NCBI GenBank assembly: GCA_964593905.1
Contig: CAZQLE010000002.1
Span: forward strand, 1-64,000
Source of the DNA: CAZQLE01 sp964593905
GTDB taxonomy: Bacteria > Chloroflexota > Anaerolineae > Anaerolineales > Anaerolineaceae
Direction: 5' to 3'
DNA length: 64,000 bases
Shown here: piece after piece, positions 17,897 to 26,027 of the stretch
Layout of the letters: the number at the start of each line of letters is the position of its first letter
Position numbering within the stretch: position 1 is the first letter of the stretch
Translations under genes and position numbers: made by a program
Notes under the pieces: model-generated
What the model was told of the DNA's origin: nothing
What the model saw: the letters and a program-made list of their open reading frames with translations, nothing else
The model's database searches: none

Positions 17897-19129
17897 TCAG
17901 GCGGCAGCTTTTTCGGCCCGGGGTTCCATCTCTTTCATTCCCCATGGGAAGCCATATTCATTCATCAGCTCCATATAGGGGATCGGGTCAAACGCTTCGG
18001 GGCCGAGAACGCCAACACCTTTCCACAGACCTTTTTCCAATAGCTCCATGCCGATGACGGCGTTGAAAGCCGTCTGGGCAACCACGGCCTGGCAGTGAAA
18101 GCGGCCCATACAATCGTCATTATCGGCCACCTGGTAGAGGTATACTTCGCGGGGTTTGCCGTCTTTCCAGCCTTTGATCCAGGTGCCTGCACAGGTTTTG
18201 CCAGACATCTGGTCACCCAGATGCGCCGGATCGGGAAGGCAGGCGGCCACAACATCGCGCGGGGCAACCATCACACCCTTGACGTTGATTTTCTCTTTGT
18301 TGTCCAGGCCGATCATTTTCAAGACTTTGAGGACATTGATGAAATCATCTCCCAGCCCATACTTAAAAGTGACCCGTTTGGTTTTCACCCAGCGGGGAAC
18401 CAGAAGAACTTCTTCGTGCTCTACATTTACACACTCAACCGGCCCAATCCCTTCAGGGAATTCGAAGATCTCTTTTCCTGAGAAAGGTTCGGTGGTGAAC
18501 CATCCTTTTTCCTTTTCCCAGACCACAGGCGGGTTCAGACATTCTTCGATGGTGGTCCAGATGGAGAAATTGGGGGCAAAATCATAGCCATGCACGATCA
18601 GGTTTGCCCCGTCGCGGATGCCGATCTCATCGATTTCATCAAAGAGATAATCTTGCGCATAGCGGGCAAAGACATCCGCCATACCAGGTTCAACACCCAG
18701 GCCAACCAGAGCCAGAATGCCCTTCTCTTCCCATTTTTTGGCGCGTTCGAATTGATAATCTCCCAGCTTCACCCCGCATTTTTGATAGGGATCGGTTGGG
18801 TGAAGCTCTGAGAGGGTCATGGCCATATCCATATAATGCGTTCCCACCTCGAAAGCAGCATCAAAAATGGGTTCATTGAAAATAGGATCGCAGGCGTTCA
18901 TAATCAAATCGACCTGGTGCTTTTTCGCCAGCTCGACGATTAATTCTTTTTTCCCGGCATCCACCCACTCAACGGGAAAGCGGGCTGTATCACCGAGTTT
19001 TGTTTGAACTTCGAGTGCGCGGTCCTTGTTGTAATCGGCCAGAACCATCGTTTCACACCAGGATCGCCTGGATGCGATGACAGCAATGGACTCTCCAACG
19101 CCACCTACGCCGACGAGTAGGACCTTCAT
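17897..19129 (-). CDS. Saccharopine dehydrogenase/reductase-like protein
   Basis: 410 residues. Start ATG 19129 chosen because AAGGAGG lies 7 bases before it; a TTG two codons upstream is possible. The N-terminal Rossmann motif LLVGVGGVGESIA (about residues 4-16) binds NAD(P), followed by VLADYN and VDLIMNACDP as in saccharopine reductases and carboxynorspermidine dehydrogenases. Mid-region GLGVEPGMADVFARYAQDY is typical of the C-terminal substrate domain. Function in this operon is probably lysine or polyamine metabolism; the family does not settle which. First gene of the unit ending with the AOR. Confidence 0.85.
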   Translation of the reverse strand: MKVLLVGVGGVGESIAVIASRRSWCETMVLADYNKDRALEVQTKLGDTARFPVEWVDAGKKELIVELAKKHQVDLIMNACDPIFNEPIFDAAFEVGTHYMDMAMTLSELHPTDPYQKCGVKLGDYQFERAKKWEEKGILALVGLGVEPGMADVFARYAQDYLFDEIDEIGIRDGANLIVHGYDFAPNFSIWTTIEECLNPPVVWEKEKGWFTTEPFSGKEIFEFPEGIGPVECVNVEHEEVLLVPRWVKTKRVTFKYGLGDDFINVLKVLKMIGLDNKEKINVKGVMVAPRDVVAACLPDPAHLGDQMSGKTCAGTWIKGWKDGKPREVYLYQVADNDDCMGRFHCQAVVAQTAFNAVIGMELLEKGLWKGVGVLGPEAFDPIPYMELMNEYGFPWGMKEMEPRAEKAAA

Positions 19130-19194
19130 GAGCAAGCCTCCTTCAGGTTATTACCGGATTGATTCATAAAACGGAATATTTTTCAGGACTTAAA

Positions 19195-19226
19195 GACAGT
19201 ATAGGTTGACTGTCTGATGTAAAAAA
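19195..19226 (-). promoter_or_regulatory. Candidate promoter/operator of the saccharopine-reductase-like operon
   Basis: A TATACT -10 on the minus strand (19198-19203) is embedded in the inverted repeat GACAGT-8-ACTGTC (19195-19200 with 19209-19214). The -35 is only TTTTTT at 17 bases. The palindrome over the core promoter is a plausible repressor site. The rest of the 260-base gap (19130-19389) shows nothing else certain. Confidence 0.4.
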
Positions 19227-19389
19227 GTTGGATGGGCACAATCTTTGTTGTTCATTATGCACAAAAAGGAGCGCTCACTAAAAAAGTGAGGCTTTTCTTT
19301 CGCTTTTTACCGGTTTATGCCAAAATTCTGTGCCAGTATGCCAAAAGAGCGCAGCATACCGACACAGAACGCGGCAGCAAAAAACTTTG

Positions 19390-20766
19390 TTACAACGTCT
19401 GGTTTATTTCGACGAGTGTATCTTGCAATCGATTTAGCACTTCATTGATCTGTTCATAAGAAATGATCAAGGGAGGCTCAATGCGAATGGTGGATGCGCT
19501 GATGAGCGTGCCGGCGGTTAGAACCCCGCGGCGGAATAACCCAGAGGCCACTTTGTATCCAACTTCGCTGTCATGGAAGTGCATGCCGATTAATAGGCCC
19601 TTGCCGGTGATGGTTTTGAATATTTGAGGATACTGTGCGGCAAAATTCTGCAACTGTTTGGTCAGATAGTCGCCTTTTTCTGCTGCGGCCAGCCATAATT
19701 GGTCTCGCAGGGTCACCTGGATGGCTGCGATGGCTGCTGCGCAGGCCAGCGCTCCGCCGCCAGTGGTGGTGGTGTGAATGAACGGATTGGGCGTCATCAT
19801 CACCTGCCAGATCTCTGGTGTAGACATGAAGGCTGAAACCGGCATCACCCCGCCGCCCAGCGATTTGGCCGTGGCAATGATATCTGGCTCGACCCCCCAG
19901 TGCTCTACTCCCCATAATTTTCCGGTGCGGCCCAGCCCGGTTTGAACTTCATCTGCAATAAGCAGCACCCCGTGTTTGCGGGTGGCCGCACGAATTCGGG
20001 GCCAAAAATCATCGGGTGGAACAATGGCGCCTGCTTCACCCTGGATCGGTTCCATAATGACCGCTGCGATATCGACGCCAACCTGGCTGCAAATATCGAG
20101 CTGCTGCTCCACGGCAGATGCATCTCCAAAGGGCACATGATACACCGGGCCGCCGTAGAGTAAACCAGGCGGTGTGCGAAAGTCTTTTTTGCCCATTAGA
20201 CTGAGCGCCCCAAGCGTTTTGCCATGAAAGCCGCGCACGGCCGAGATGAGGCCGTTTTTGTGGGTATACATTTTTGCCAGCTTAATGGCGCCCTCAATGG
20301 CCTCGGTGCCGCTCGCAGCAAAAAAGCTGTATTGAATATCACCGGGGGTGATCAGCGCCAACAGGCGTGCCAAAACACCGCGTAAGGGATCGATTAATTC
20401 CTGTGTGGGCATGGGGGTGCGCCGAAGCTGGGCGGCGACGGCTTCGACAACCTCAGGATGCCGCCAGCCGAGATCCATCATGCCATAGCCTCCCAGGCAA
20501 TCAATAAATTCGCGTCCCAGCACATCGGTAAATTGAGCGCCCTGGCCTGTCCATTCTACGACCGCCCAATCTCCTGCTTCCAGAATCGATTTTCGATACT
20601 CCAGCCAGCCCTGGTTAAAGTGATTTGAAAAATTGAAAACAGACTCTTCGATGATTTTTCGGCCTTCAGCAGGGGTGATGGATGGCCGTTGGATAAAGTC
20701 TAACCACTCGCCGGCGTACTGAATGGCGCTTGCGTAGTTGTTTGTGTATGCAGTTGAAGGTTTCAT
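19390..20766 (-). CDS. patA: Putrescine-type aminotransferase (PatA-like)
   Basis: 458 residues, the same length as E. coli PatA and matching it by eye over long blocks: PGFLEYRKS-like QGWLEYRKSILEAGDWAVVEW, FIDCLGGYG, QELIDPLRGVLARLLALITPG, YSFFAASGTEA, EPIQGEAGAIVPP, DEVQTGLGRTGK and the HTTTTGGG segment. The Schiff-base lysine is Lys301 in TAKSLGGGVMP. It converts putrescine or cadaverine with 2-oxoglutarate (or pyruvate) to the aminoaldehyde; substrate preference is inferred. It begins six bases after the stop of the Lrp regulator gene, so the two are one transcript and the regulator probably responds to the amine or related amino acid. Confidence 0.9.
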   Translation of the reverse strand: MKPSTAYTNNYASAIQYAGEWLDFIQRPSITPAEGRKIIEESVFNFSNHFNQGWLEYRKSILEAGDWAVVEWTGQGAQFTDVLGREFIDCLGGYGMMDLGWRHPEVVEAVAAQLRRTPMPTQELIDPLRGVLARLLALITPGDIQYSFFAASGTEAIEGAIKLAKMYTHKNGLISAVRGFHGKTLGALSLMGKKDFRTPPGLLYGGPVYHVPFGDASAVEQQLDICSQVGVDIAAVIMEPIQGEAGAIVPPDDFWPRIRAATRKHGVLLIADEVQTGLGRTGKLWGVEHWGVEPDIIATAKSLGGGVMPVSAFMSTPEIWQVMMTPNPFIHTTTTGGGALACAAAIAAIQVTLRDQLWLAAAEKGDYLTKQLQNFAAQYPQIFKTITGKGLLIGMHFHDSEVGYKVASGLFRRGVLTAGTLISASTIRIEPPLIISYEQINEVLNRLQDTLVEINQTL

Positions 20767-20772
20767 GAGTTT

Positions 20773-21267
20773 TTAAGGGGATGAATTCACCGGAATTTCT
20801 TCTTCAAAAAGGGAAGCCGGCAGCTCCCACCGCTGAGGATTCTTGATGATCATGGGAACGATGGAGGTTGAAGTCTTTCTCACACCATTAATCCTGGCGA
20901 TGACTTCGGTGACAAAAGAATATAATTCCGGGTTGGATTTGGCGACGATTTGGATGCTGATATCGTTTTGACCCGTTGAACATGCGACATAGGTGACTCG
21001 ATCAAAGTCCGCAATTTTATGTGCAATCTCCAATACCATACTGGGTTCAACTTCAATGAATACATCTGCGATCACATTGAACCCAATCGATTGAGGATTA
21101 GGAATTGCGCTGATCTGAATTATCTTCTCCTTTATCAACCGTTCCATGCGGTAGCGAATCGAGCGTTCTGAAATGTAACCCACCTCACGCGCGATATCTG
21201 CGCACGACATGCGACCGTCAATGGCAAGCAAGTTGATGATTTTCTTGTCAATTTTGTCGAGTTTCAT
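20773..21267 (-). CDS. Lrp/AsnC-family transcriptional regulator
   Basis: 164 residues. N-terminal winged helix-turn-helix (about 10-50: IINLLAIDGRMSCADIAREV, then SERSIRYRMERLIKEKII), followed by the RAM ligand-binding domain (VIADVFIEVEPSMVLEIA, VTYVACSTGQNDISIQIVA). It is the first gene of a two-gene operon with the patA-like gene. Its ligand is probably an amino acid or amine; it may also act on the neighbouring AOR/aminotransferase operon. Confidence 0.92.
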   Translation of the reverse strand: MKLDKIDKKIINLLAIDGRMSCADIAREVGYISERSIRYRMERLIKEKIIQISAIPNPQSIGFNVIADVFIEVEPSMVLEIAHKIADFDRVTYVACSTGQNDISIQIVAKSNPELYSFVTEVIARINGVRKTSTSIVPMIIKNPQRWELPASLFEEEIPVNSSP

Positions 21268-21293
21268 GGAGCGCCTCTTCCGATTTAGAAGTT

Positions 21294-21322
21294 ATTATAG
21301 CGATTTTGTGTATAAATTGCAA
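21294..21322 (-). promoter_or_regulatory. Promoter of the lrp-patA operon
   Basis: On the minus strand TTGCAA (21317-21322), 17-base spacer, TATAAT (21294-21299), about 20 bases before the lrp start codon. Confidence 0.75.
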
Positions 21323-21346
21323 CAGGCCAGGCATGAGAAATGAAAA

Positions 21347-21361
21347 TACCCCGCTGGGGTA
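21347..21361 (-). terminator. Short hairpin after the Flp pilin gene
   Basis: TACCCC-AGC-GGGGTA on the minus strand followed by TTTTCATTT. A weak terminator candidate, 36 bases past the pilin stop. Confidence 0.55.
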
Positions 21362-21396
21362 GCCGGGGCAGGATGAAAAATCATAACCAGGAAAAA

Positions 21397-21543
21397 TTAG
21401 ATTGTGGTGACTACGTTGCTGAAAGCTCTTCCGATCATGGGTCCCAAAAGTGCCAGGACAACGATTACCACCAGGGCAACCAATACCAGAATTAGCGCGT
21501 ATTCAACAAGACCCTGACCTTTTTCTCTGGGTGCAAACAACAT
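21397..21543 (-). CDS. flp: Flp/Fap-type pilin (48 aa)
   Basis: Small type IVb pilin precursor, MLFAPREKGQGLVEYALILV then a continuous hydrophobic stretch and GPMIGRAFSNVVTTI. The prepilin peptidase cleavage site K-G/QGLVEYALIL with the conserved Glu at mature position 5 is clear. A strong GGAGGGAGGTGGGG precedes the ATG. It is expected to be processed by a TadV/CpaA-type peptidase and assembled by Tad machinery, none of which is nearby. Too short for routine ORF finding, but convincing. Confidence 0.92.
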   Translation of the reverse strand: MLFAPREKGQGLVEYALILVLVALVVIVVLALLGPMIGRAFSNVVTTI

Positions 21544-21660
21544 CTTAAACCCCACCTCCCTCCATGAGAAATTCCATGATTAATTATGCTGATATTCTGA
21601 ATTCATTTCCATCCACATTTTTGAAAGGTTAACCAATGTGATTGCCCGGGCCGGGCAGAT

Positions 21661-21703
21661 ATTAATAAAAACCAACAGGAGCAGGTTTTATCTGCTCCTG
21701 TTG
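21661..21703 (-). terminator. Terminator of the gcv operon
   Basis: Perfect 12-bp stem CAACAGGAGCAG / CTGCTCCTGTTG (21673-21684 with 21692-21703); on the minus strand it is followed by GGTTTTTATTAATA. It lies 18 bases after the gcvPB stop. Confidence 0.93.
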
Positions 21704-21720
21704 TAAAAAACGGATGATCT

Positions 21721-23190
21721 TTATTCTGCCAGCTGCTCGGGAATCCAACAGCAGAGCACCAGCTCGCGGGCTGCCTTAACCTCATCCATACGCCCGACAG
21801 GGGTATGATGGGGCGCCTGGGTGAGCAGTTCGGGCTGGGTGTGGGCCTCTTCAGCAATTTTGATCAGCGTATCGCCAAACGCATCCAGAGTCTGTTTGCT
21901 TTCTGTTTCGGTTGGCTCGATCATTAAGGCTTCGTGCACAATCAGCGGGAAGTAGTTTGTGGGTGGGTGGTAGTTATAATCCATCAGACGTTTAGAGACA
22001 TCCAATGCGCGTACACCCGGTGCATCTTCCCACGCGCCTTCAATGACAAACTCGTGCATACAGATTCGGTCATAGGGAAGTTTGTAGTGTTTGCGAATTT
22101 TGGAGAGCAGATAATTTGCATTGAGAACGGCATTTTCTCCAATTGCGCGCAGCCCGTCAGGTCCGTACATGCTGATGTAGGTGAAAGCGCGCACCATCAT
22201 GCCAAATTGACCCCAGTAGGATTTTACCCGTCCGATGGTTTTTTCTGGCATTACAAAACCATACAATGGAGGCAGTTCGTCGGAACCTTCTTCGACCACG
22301 GCCACAATTGGACCCGGCAGAAAATCTGCCAGATGCGGCGCAACGCCGACCGGGCCGGAACCGGGACCGCCGCCCCCGTGAGGGGTGGAGAAGGTCTTAT
22401 GCAGGTTGAAGTGCATCACATCGATGCCCAGATCACCGGGCCGTACGATGCCAAGCAGCGCATTCAGGTTGGCCCCATCGCCATACACCAGGCCACCGGC
22501 TTTGTGGACAATATCGACCACTTCGAGAATGTTCTCTTCAAACAGGCCGAGCGTGTTGGGGTTGGTGAGCATTAAACCGGCGACGTTCTGGTCGCAAACT
22601 TCGCGCAGCACTTTAAGATCAACGTTCCCGCGGGAGTCTGTCGGAACGGGGACAACTTCCAGGCCACTCATGGCAGATGTGGCCGGGTTGGTGCCGTGGG
22701 CCGAGTCGGGGATTAACATCTTCGTGCGTTTGGCATCGCCCCGTGACTGATGGTAGGCCGCAATGATCTTCACCCCGGTGAATTCGCCCTGGGCGCCGGC
22801 AGCAGGCTGCAAGCTTACGGCCGCAAACCCGCTGATTTCTTTTAGCCATTCCTGAAGGTCAAACATCAGATAAAGATTGCCCTGAACGGTTTCTTCAGGC
22901 TGCAGCGGGTGGGTGAAAGCAAACCCTGGCAGACGGGCAACTTCTTCATTGATTTTGGGGTTGTACTTCATGGTGCAGGAACCAAGAGGATAGTATCCGC
23001 CGTCAATCGAATAATTTAACTTGGAGAGATTGGTGAAATGGCGGACTACATCCAGTTCGGATAGTTCAGGCAAATGCAGGTCCTGACGCACCAGCCCTGC
23101 GGGGAGGTCTGCTGCGGGGACATCTGGATCGGGAAAACGCACACCCTGGCGGCCTACTGAAGACAACTCATAAATTGTAGGTTCACTCAT
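21721..23190 (-). CDS. gcvPB: Glycine dehydrogenase (decarboxylating) subunit 2
   Basis: Catalytic half of the split P-protein of the glycine cleavage system; with GcvPA it decarboxylates glycine and transfers aminomethyl to the lipoyl arm of GcvH. 489 residues; start 23190 follows GGAGGTGTCGC, the ORF extension upstream runs into gcvPA. The PLP lysine is Lys265 in HFNLHKTFSTPHGGGGPG, followed by SGPVGV. Also seen: YPLGSCTMKYNPKINEEVA and PDSAHGTNPATSAMSG. It overlaps the end of gcvPA by eight bases. Confidence 0.97.
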   Translation of the reverse strand: MSEPTIYELSSVGRQGVRFPDPDVPAADLPAGLVRQDLHLPELSELDVVRHFTNLSKLNYSIDGGYYPLGSCTMKYNPKINEEVARLPGFAFTHPLQPEETVQGNLYLMFDLQEWLKEISGFAAVSLQPAAGAQGEFTGVKIIAAYHQSRGDAKRTKMLIPDSAHGTNPATSAMSGLEVVPVPTDSRGNVDLKVLREVCDQNVAGLMLTNPNTLGLFEENILEVVDIVHKAGGLVYGDGANLNALLGIVRPGDLGIDVMHFNLHKTFSTPHGGGGPGSGPVGVAPHLADFLPGPIVAVVEEGSDELPPLYGFVMPEKTIGRVKSYWGQFGMMVRAFTYISMYGPDGLRAIGENAVLNANYLLSKIRKHYKLPYDRICMHEFVIEGAWEDAPGVRALDVSKRLMDYNYHPPTNYFPLIVHEALMIEPTETESKQTLDAFGDTLIKIAEEAHTQPELLTQAPHHTPVGRMDEVKAARELVLCCWIPEQLAE

Positions 23191-24535
23191 GCGACACCTC
23201 CTGTAAAGCTTCGCAAAGGGCGTCAATTTCTTCCCGACTGTTCATTTCAGTTACAGCCACGAGCATATGATTGTTAAGAGACGCGTATTCGCGAGAAAGA
23301 TCGAAGCCGCCCAGAATATTGCGATCCAACAGTTGGTCGTTGATATCACTCACCGGCAACGGGCACTTTACAACAAATTCATGGAAGAAGGGCGTTGAGA
23401 AATCAACCGAATAGCCTGGAATGGCATTGATTTTTTGAGCGGCGTAATGGGCTTTGTGATAACAAAGCTCGGCCACTTTGCGCAGCCCAGATTTTCCAAG
23501 CAGGCTGAGATAAATGGTGGCAGCCAAAGCCATCAAGCCCTGGTTGGTGCAGATGTTGGAAGTGGCTTTTTCGCGGCGGATGTGCTGCTCGCGGGCGGTC
23601 AGGGTGAGCACATAGCCCCGGCGTCCATCATGATCCATGGTTTCGCCAACCAGGCGGCCGGCCACTTTGCGCACATATTCGTTGCGGGTGGTGAAGATGC
23701 CCAGGTAGGGTCCGCCAAATCCGACCGGGATACCCAGCGGCTGGCCTTCACCAACAACGACATCTGCGCCGAATTTTCCTGGCGGGGTCAGCAACCCCAG
23801 CGCGGTCGGGTTGACGGCGACGGTCAGCATTGCGCCGGCAGCATGGACTGCTTCTGCCAGTTTGGTCAGATCATAAACACGGCCAAAGAAATCGGGGTAC
23901 TGAACCACGACCATGGCGGTATCGGAATCGATCATGGGGATCAACTGGTCGGGCGTCAGGAAGGGGTCAAGCGAGGATTCGCCGCCCTGAACGGTAATGT
24001 TCTCATAGCCGCACAAATAGGTGCACAGGACATCACGATACTGAGGATTTACAGACGGAGAAACCAGGAATTTTTTGCGTTTTCCGCGATACTGGTGATA
24101 TGCCAGAATGCCAGCTTCTGCTGTGGCGGTGGCGCCATCGTAATGTGAAGCGTTGCTAACATCCATCCCCGTCAGGTTGGCGATCAGGGTCTGATATTCA
24201 AAAACTGCCTGAAGCGTGCCCTGTGAGACCTCGGGTTGGTAGGGGGTGTAGGCGGTATAGAATTCGCCCCGCCGGAGCAGCATGTCGACTGCGCTGGGGA
24301 TATAGTGGTTGTAAGCGCCAGCGCCCAAAAAACTGGTCATCTCTCGAACCGTTTCATTGGCTGAGGCGATATCCTGCATCTGGGCCGAGGCTTCCATCTC
24401 GGTTAACGCCGGTGGAAGGTTTAATTTGGGGAAACGATGCTGGGCTGGAACGGCCAGGAAAAGATCTTCCAGGCTCGCTACGCCGATGGCGCGCAGCATC
24501 TCCTCCTTTTCAGCTTCGGTATGGGGAATATACAT
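23183..24535 (-). CDS. gcvPA: Glycine dehydrogenase (decarboxylating) subunit 1
   Basis: 450 residues, the N-terminal half of the split P-protein, forming a heterotetramer with GcvPB. Seen: FLGAGAYNHYIPSAVD, YTPYQPEVSQGTLQAVFEYQ, NASHYDGATATAEA, and FGADVVVGEGQPLGIP. The ATG at 24535 overlaps the gcvH stop as TAATG, so translation is coupled; the longer upstream start lies inside gcvH and is rejected. GcvT and lipoamide dehydrogenase are not in this window. Confidence 0.97.
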   Translation of the reverse strand: MYIPHTEAEKEEMLRAIGVASLEDLFLAVPAQHRFPKLNLPPALTEMEASAQMQDIASANETVREMTSFLGAGAYNHYIPSAVDMLLRRGEFYTAYTPYQPEVSQGTLQAVFEYQTLIANLTGMDVSNASHYDGATATAEAGILAYHQYRGKRKKFLVSPSVNPQYRDVLCTYLCGYENITVQGGESSLDPFLTPDQLIPMIDSDTAMVVVQYPDFFGRVYDLTKLAEAVHAAGAMLTVAVNPTALGLLTPPGKFGADVVVGEGQPLGIPVGFGGPYLGIFTTRNEYVRKVAGRLVGETMDHDGRRGYVLTLTAREQHIRREKATSNICTNQGLMALAATIYLSLLGKSGLRKVAELCYHKAHYAAQKINAIPGYSVDFSTPFFHEFVVKCPLPVSDINDQLLDRNILGGFDLSREYASLNNHMLVAVTEMNSREEIDALCEALQEVSHE

Positions 24536-24927
24536 TAGTGACCTCGTTCGGAGCAATATTTCTCATAGGCCGGTGCATCCATTAATTTGGTCAGATCGGC
24601 CGGATCCGACATTTCGATTTTCACCATCCATGCTTTGCCATAGGGATCGGTGTTAACGGTCTCGGAGGCCTGCGCCAGATCTTCGTTGATGGCAGTGATC
24701 ACGCCGTTAACCGGGGCAATCACATCGGCTGCCGCTTTGACCGATTCCAGGGTGGCGATGACATCACTTTTTTTCACAGCATCGCCCACACTGACGGTGA
24801 TTTCGACAAAAACGATGTCGGAAAGCTGTTCCTGGGCATGGTCACTGATACCGATGGTCGCAACATTGCCTTCAACCTTAACCCATTCATCTGTATTGGC
24901 ATATTTCAATTCCGGTAGAATATTCAT
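24535..24927 (-). CDS. gcvH: Glycine cleavage system H protein
   Basis: 130 residues, the lipoylated carrier. The lipoyl lysine is Lys64 in ATLESVKAAADV; the following PVNG and NTDPYGKAWMVKI are typical of GcvH. Start 24927 is preceded by GAGGAG at 10 bases. It is the first gene after the glycine riboswitch and heads the order gcvH-gcvPA-gcvPB. Confidence 0.97.
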   Translation of the reverse strand: MNILPELKYANTDEWVKVEGNVATIGISDHAQEQLSDIVFVEITVSVGDAVKKSDVIATLESVKAAADVIAPVNGVITAINEDLAQASETVNTDPYGKAWMVKIEMSDPADLTKLMDAPAYEKYCSERGH

Positions 24928-24971
24928 GGTTTGTCGTCTCCTCAAGGTGTTATGTGGTTTGAAACAACTTA

Positions 24972-25008
24972 CAGAAAACACAAGGCGCACACCTAGACGG
25001 TGCGCGCC
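24972..25008 (-). terminator. Expression-platform hairpin of the glycine riboswitch
   Basis: On the minus strand GGCGCGCACC pairs with GGTGTGCGCC (24984-25008), then TTGTGTTTTCTG. It follows aptamer 2 directly and precedes gcvH, as an intrinsic terminator under glycine control would. Confidence 0.8.
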
Positions 25009-25189
25009 CCTGTCGATAACCTGAGAGATTCACTGTGTTTCACAGTTTGCCCCTTCGGTGCCGTTGGACTTTCCAGGAGGTTTATGACCGGCAGGGTCCT
25101 TTTTACCTGAGAGATTCACCAGAGATGCGAGAGTTTCTGGTTTGCCCCTTCGGTGCCACAGAAAAGTTTACTGTGGTCTCTTCCCTGCC
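25009..25189 (-). ncRNA. Tandem glycine riboswitch (two aptamers)
   Basis: Two copies of the aptamer core are visible on the minus strand: CACCGAAGGGGCAAA at about 25142-25156 and again at about 25048-25062, each followed by GAATCTCTCAGGT. Aptamer 1 is closed by GGCAGGG/CCCTGCC (25183-25189 with 25090-25096) and begins with the GGGAAGAGACC element; aptamer 2 follows after a few bases. This class binds glycine and usually turns on gcv expression, which fits the genes downstream. Confidence 0.96.
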
Positions 25190-25198
25190 TTCTTATTC

Positions 25199-25227
25199 AT
25201 TCTACGGGCAGCTTATGTAAATGTCAA
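25199..25227 (-). promoter_or_regulatory. Promoter of the riboswitch-gcv operon
   Basis: TTGACA (25222-25227), 17-base spacer, TAGAAT (25199-25204) on the minus strand; predicted start near 25192, directly before aptamer 1. Confidence 0.85.
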
Positions 25228-25273
25228 GAATAGAATGCCAGCAATTGTCTGACGACTGGTCAGGAACCCCCAT

Positions 25274-25311
25274 AAAAGACCCTGTGTTTTGGAACAGGCT
25301 CTTTTATTTTT
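25274..25311. terminator. Terminator after the rhodanese gene
   Basis: Stem AAAAGACCCTGT / ACAGGCTCTTTT (25274-25285 with 25294-25305), nearly symmetrical, with T-rich flanks. It separates the rhodanese gene from the gcv promoter. Confidence 0.8.
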
Positions 25312-25319
25312 CTTGAGTT

Positions 25320-25799
25320 TTAATCTCCCGGTTCGGTGGGGTAACCGGCCTGCTGCCAGGCTGCAAACCCTCCCAGAATTGGGTTAACACGGGTAAAGTC
25401 ATTATTGAGAAGCGTTAGCGCCGCACGGGCGCTTGATTCTTCGGCCGGTCAAGTGCAATAGGTGATGATCCATTGTTTTGGATCCAGTTCATTGATCCGA
25501 TTTTCCAATTCTCCCAGGGGAATATTGATTGCACCGGGGATGTGGTTTACTGCAAATGCATCGCTGCTGCGCACATCCAGAATGACGGCTGTTTTCTCGG
25601 TGAAGGTCTTATAGGCGTCGTCAAGCGAAATTCTTTCAATCTGGGCAACATCCGTAATTTCTGTTTTTTGATCCGGGTTTGCCTGGTTTACAAACAATAA
25701 AATTGCCACAACCATCAAGATGACGCCCGCTGCGATAATTAAAAATGGGCGCAGAGATCTTGTGGGTGTTTTGCTTGCACTGCTCTTCTTTCTTGCCAT
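25320..25799 (-). CDS. Membrane-anchored rhodanese with in-frame UGA (probable selenoprotein)
   Basis: From the ATG at 25799 (after AGGAGG) 116 codons lead to a TGA at 25449-25451; the same frame continues without gap to a TAA at 25320, giving 159 residues. An N-terminal helix (FLIIAAGVILMVVAILLF, about 20-38) anchors the protein; the rest is one rhodanese domain: VILDVRSSDAFAVNHIPGAI, then YCT-U-PAEESSARAA with U at residue 117, and C-terminal ILGGFAAWQQAGYPTEPGD. Rhodaneses of this group usually read YCxCPxExxSA, so the UGA sits where a Cys is expected. A hairpin follows the UGA at a distance suited to a bacterial SECIS. The alternative is a truncated gene, but the intact conserved tail argues against it. 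Confidence 0.8.
25409..25442 (-). promoter_or_regulatory. Candidate bacterial SECIS element
   Basis: On the minus-strand mRNA, inside the coding region, AGCGCC-CGUGC-GGCGCU (25433-25417) forms a 6-bp hairpin whose loop begins 22 bases after the UGA; GAAG (25442-25439) and CUUC (25412-25409) add a lower stem. Distance and shape fit SelB-recognised elements, but loop identity varies between species. Confidence 0.55.
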
Positions 25800-25861
25800 G
25801 CTGCATCCTCCTTTGGGCGATATTTGAGCCTCGATACGCATATCGCAGCCAGTTTTGTTGT

Positions 25862-25884
25862 CAATAACCTGTATTGCAGGTTTT
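25862..25884 (+). repeat. Small hairpin in the gap between MFS and rhodanese genes
   Basis: AACCTG-TATTG-CAGGTT followed by TTTT on the plus strand. Terminator-like, but no plus-strand gene precedes it. On the minus strand, the orientation of both flanking genes, there is no T-run after it. The remainder of 25800-26027 is AT-rich and probably holds the rhodanese promoter. Confidence 0.35.
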
Positions 25885-26027
25885 TTACCCGGTTGCGTGT
25901 TACGTATAAATTTTATTATAAATATCCAAATAAATCCACTGATTTAATAAATTCCTGCCTAACTTGCTGTTTAAGCAAAGAAAGGTGTCTCTCGGCTGTT
26001 TTGTTGAAAAAAACGTGATTCTGCGGG

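Noticed and set aside
25449..25451. TGA as true end of a truncated rhodanese gene
   Set aside because: The following 42 codons keep the conserved rhodanese C-terminus and end in a normal TAA, so a recoded UGA is favoured.
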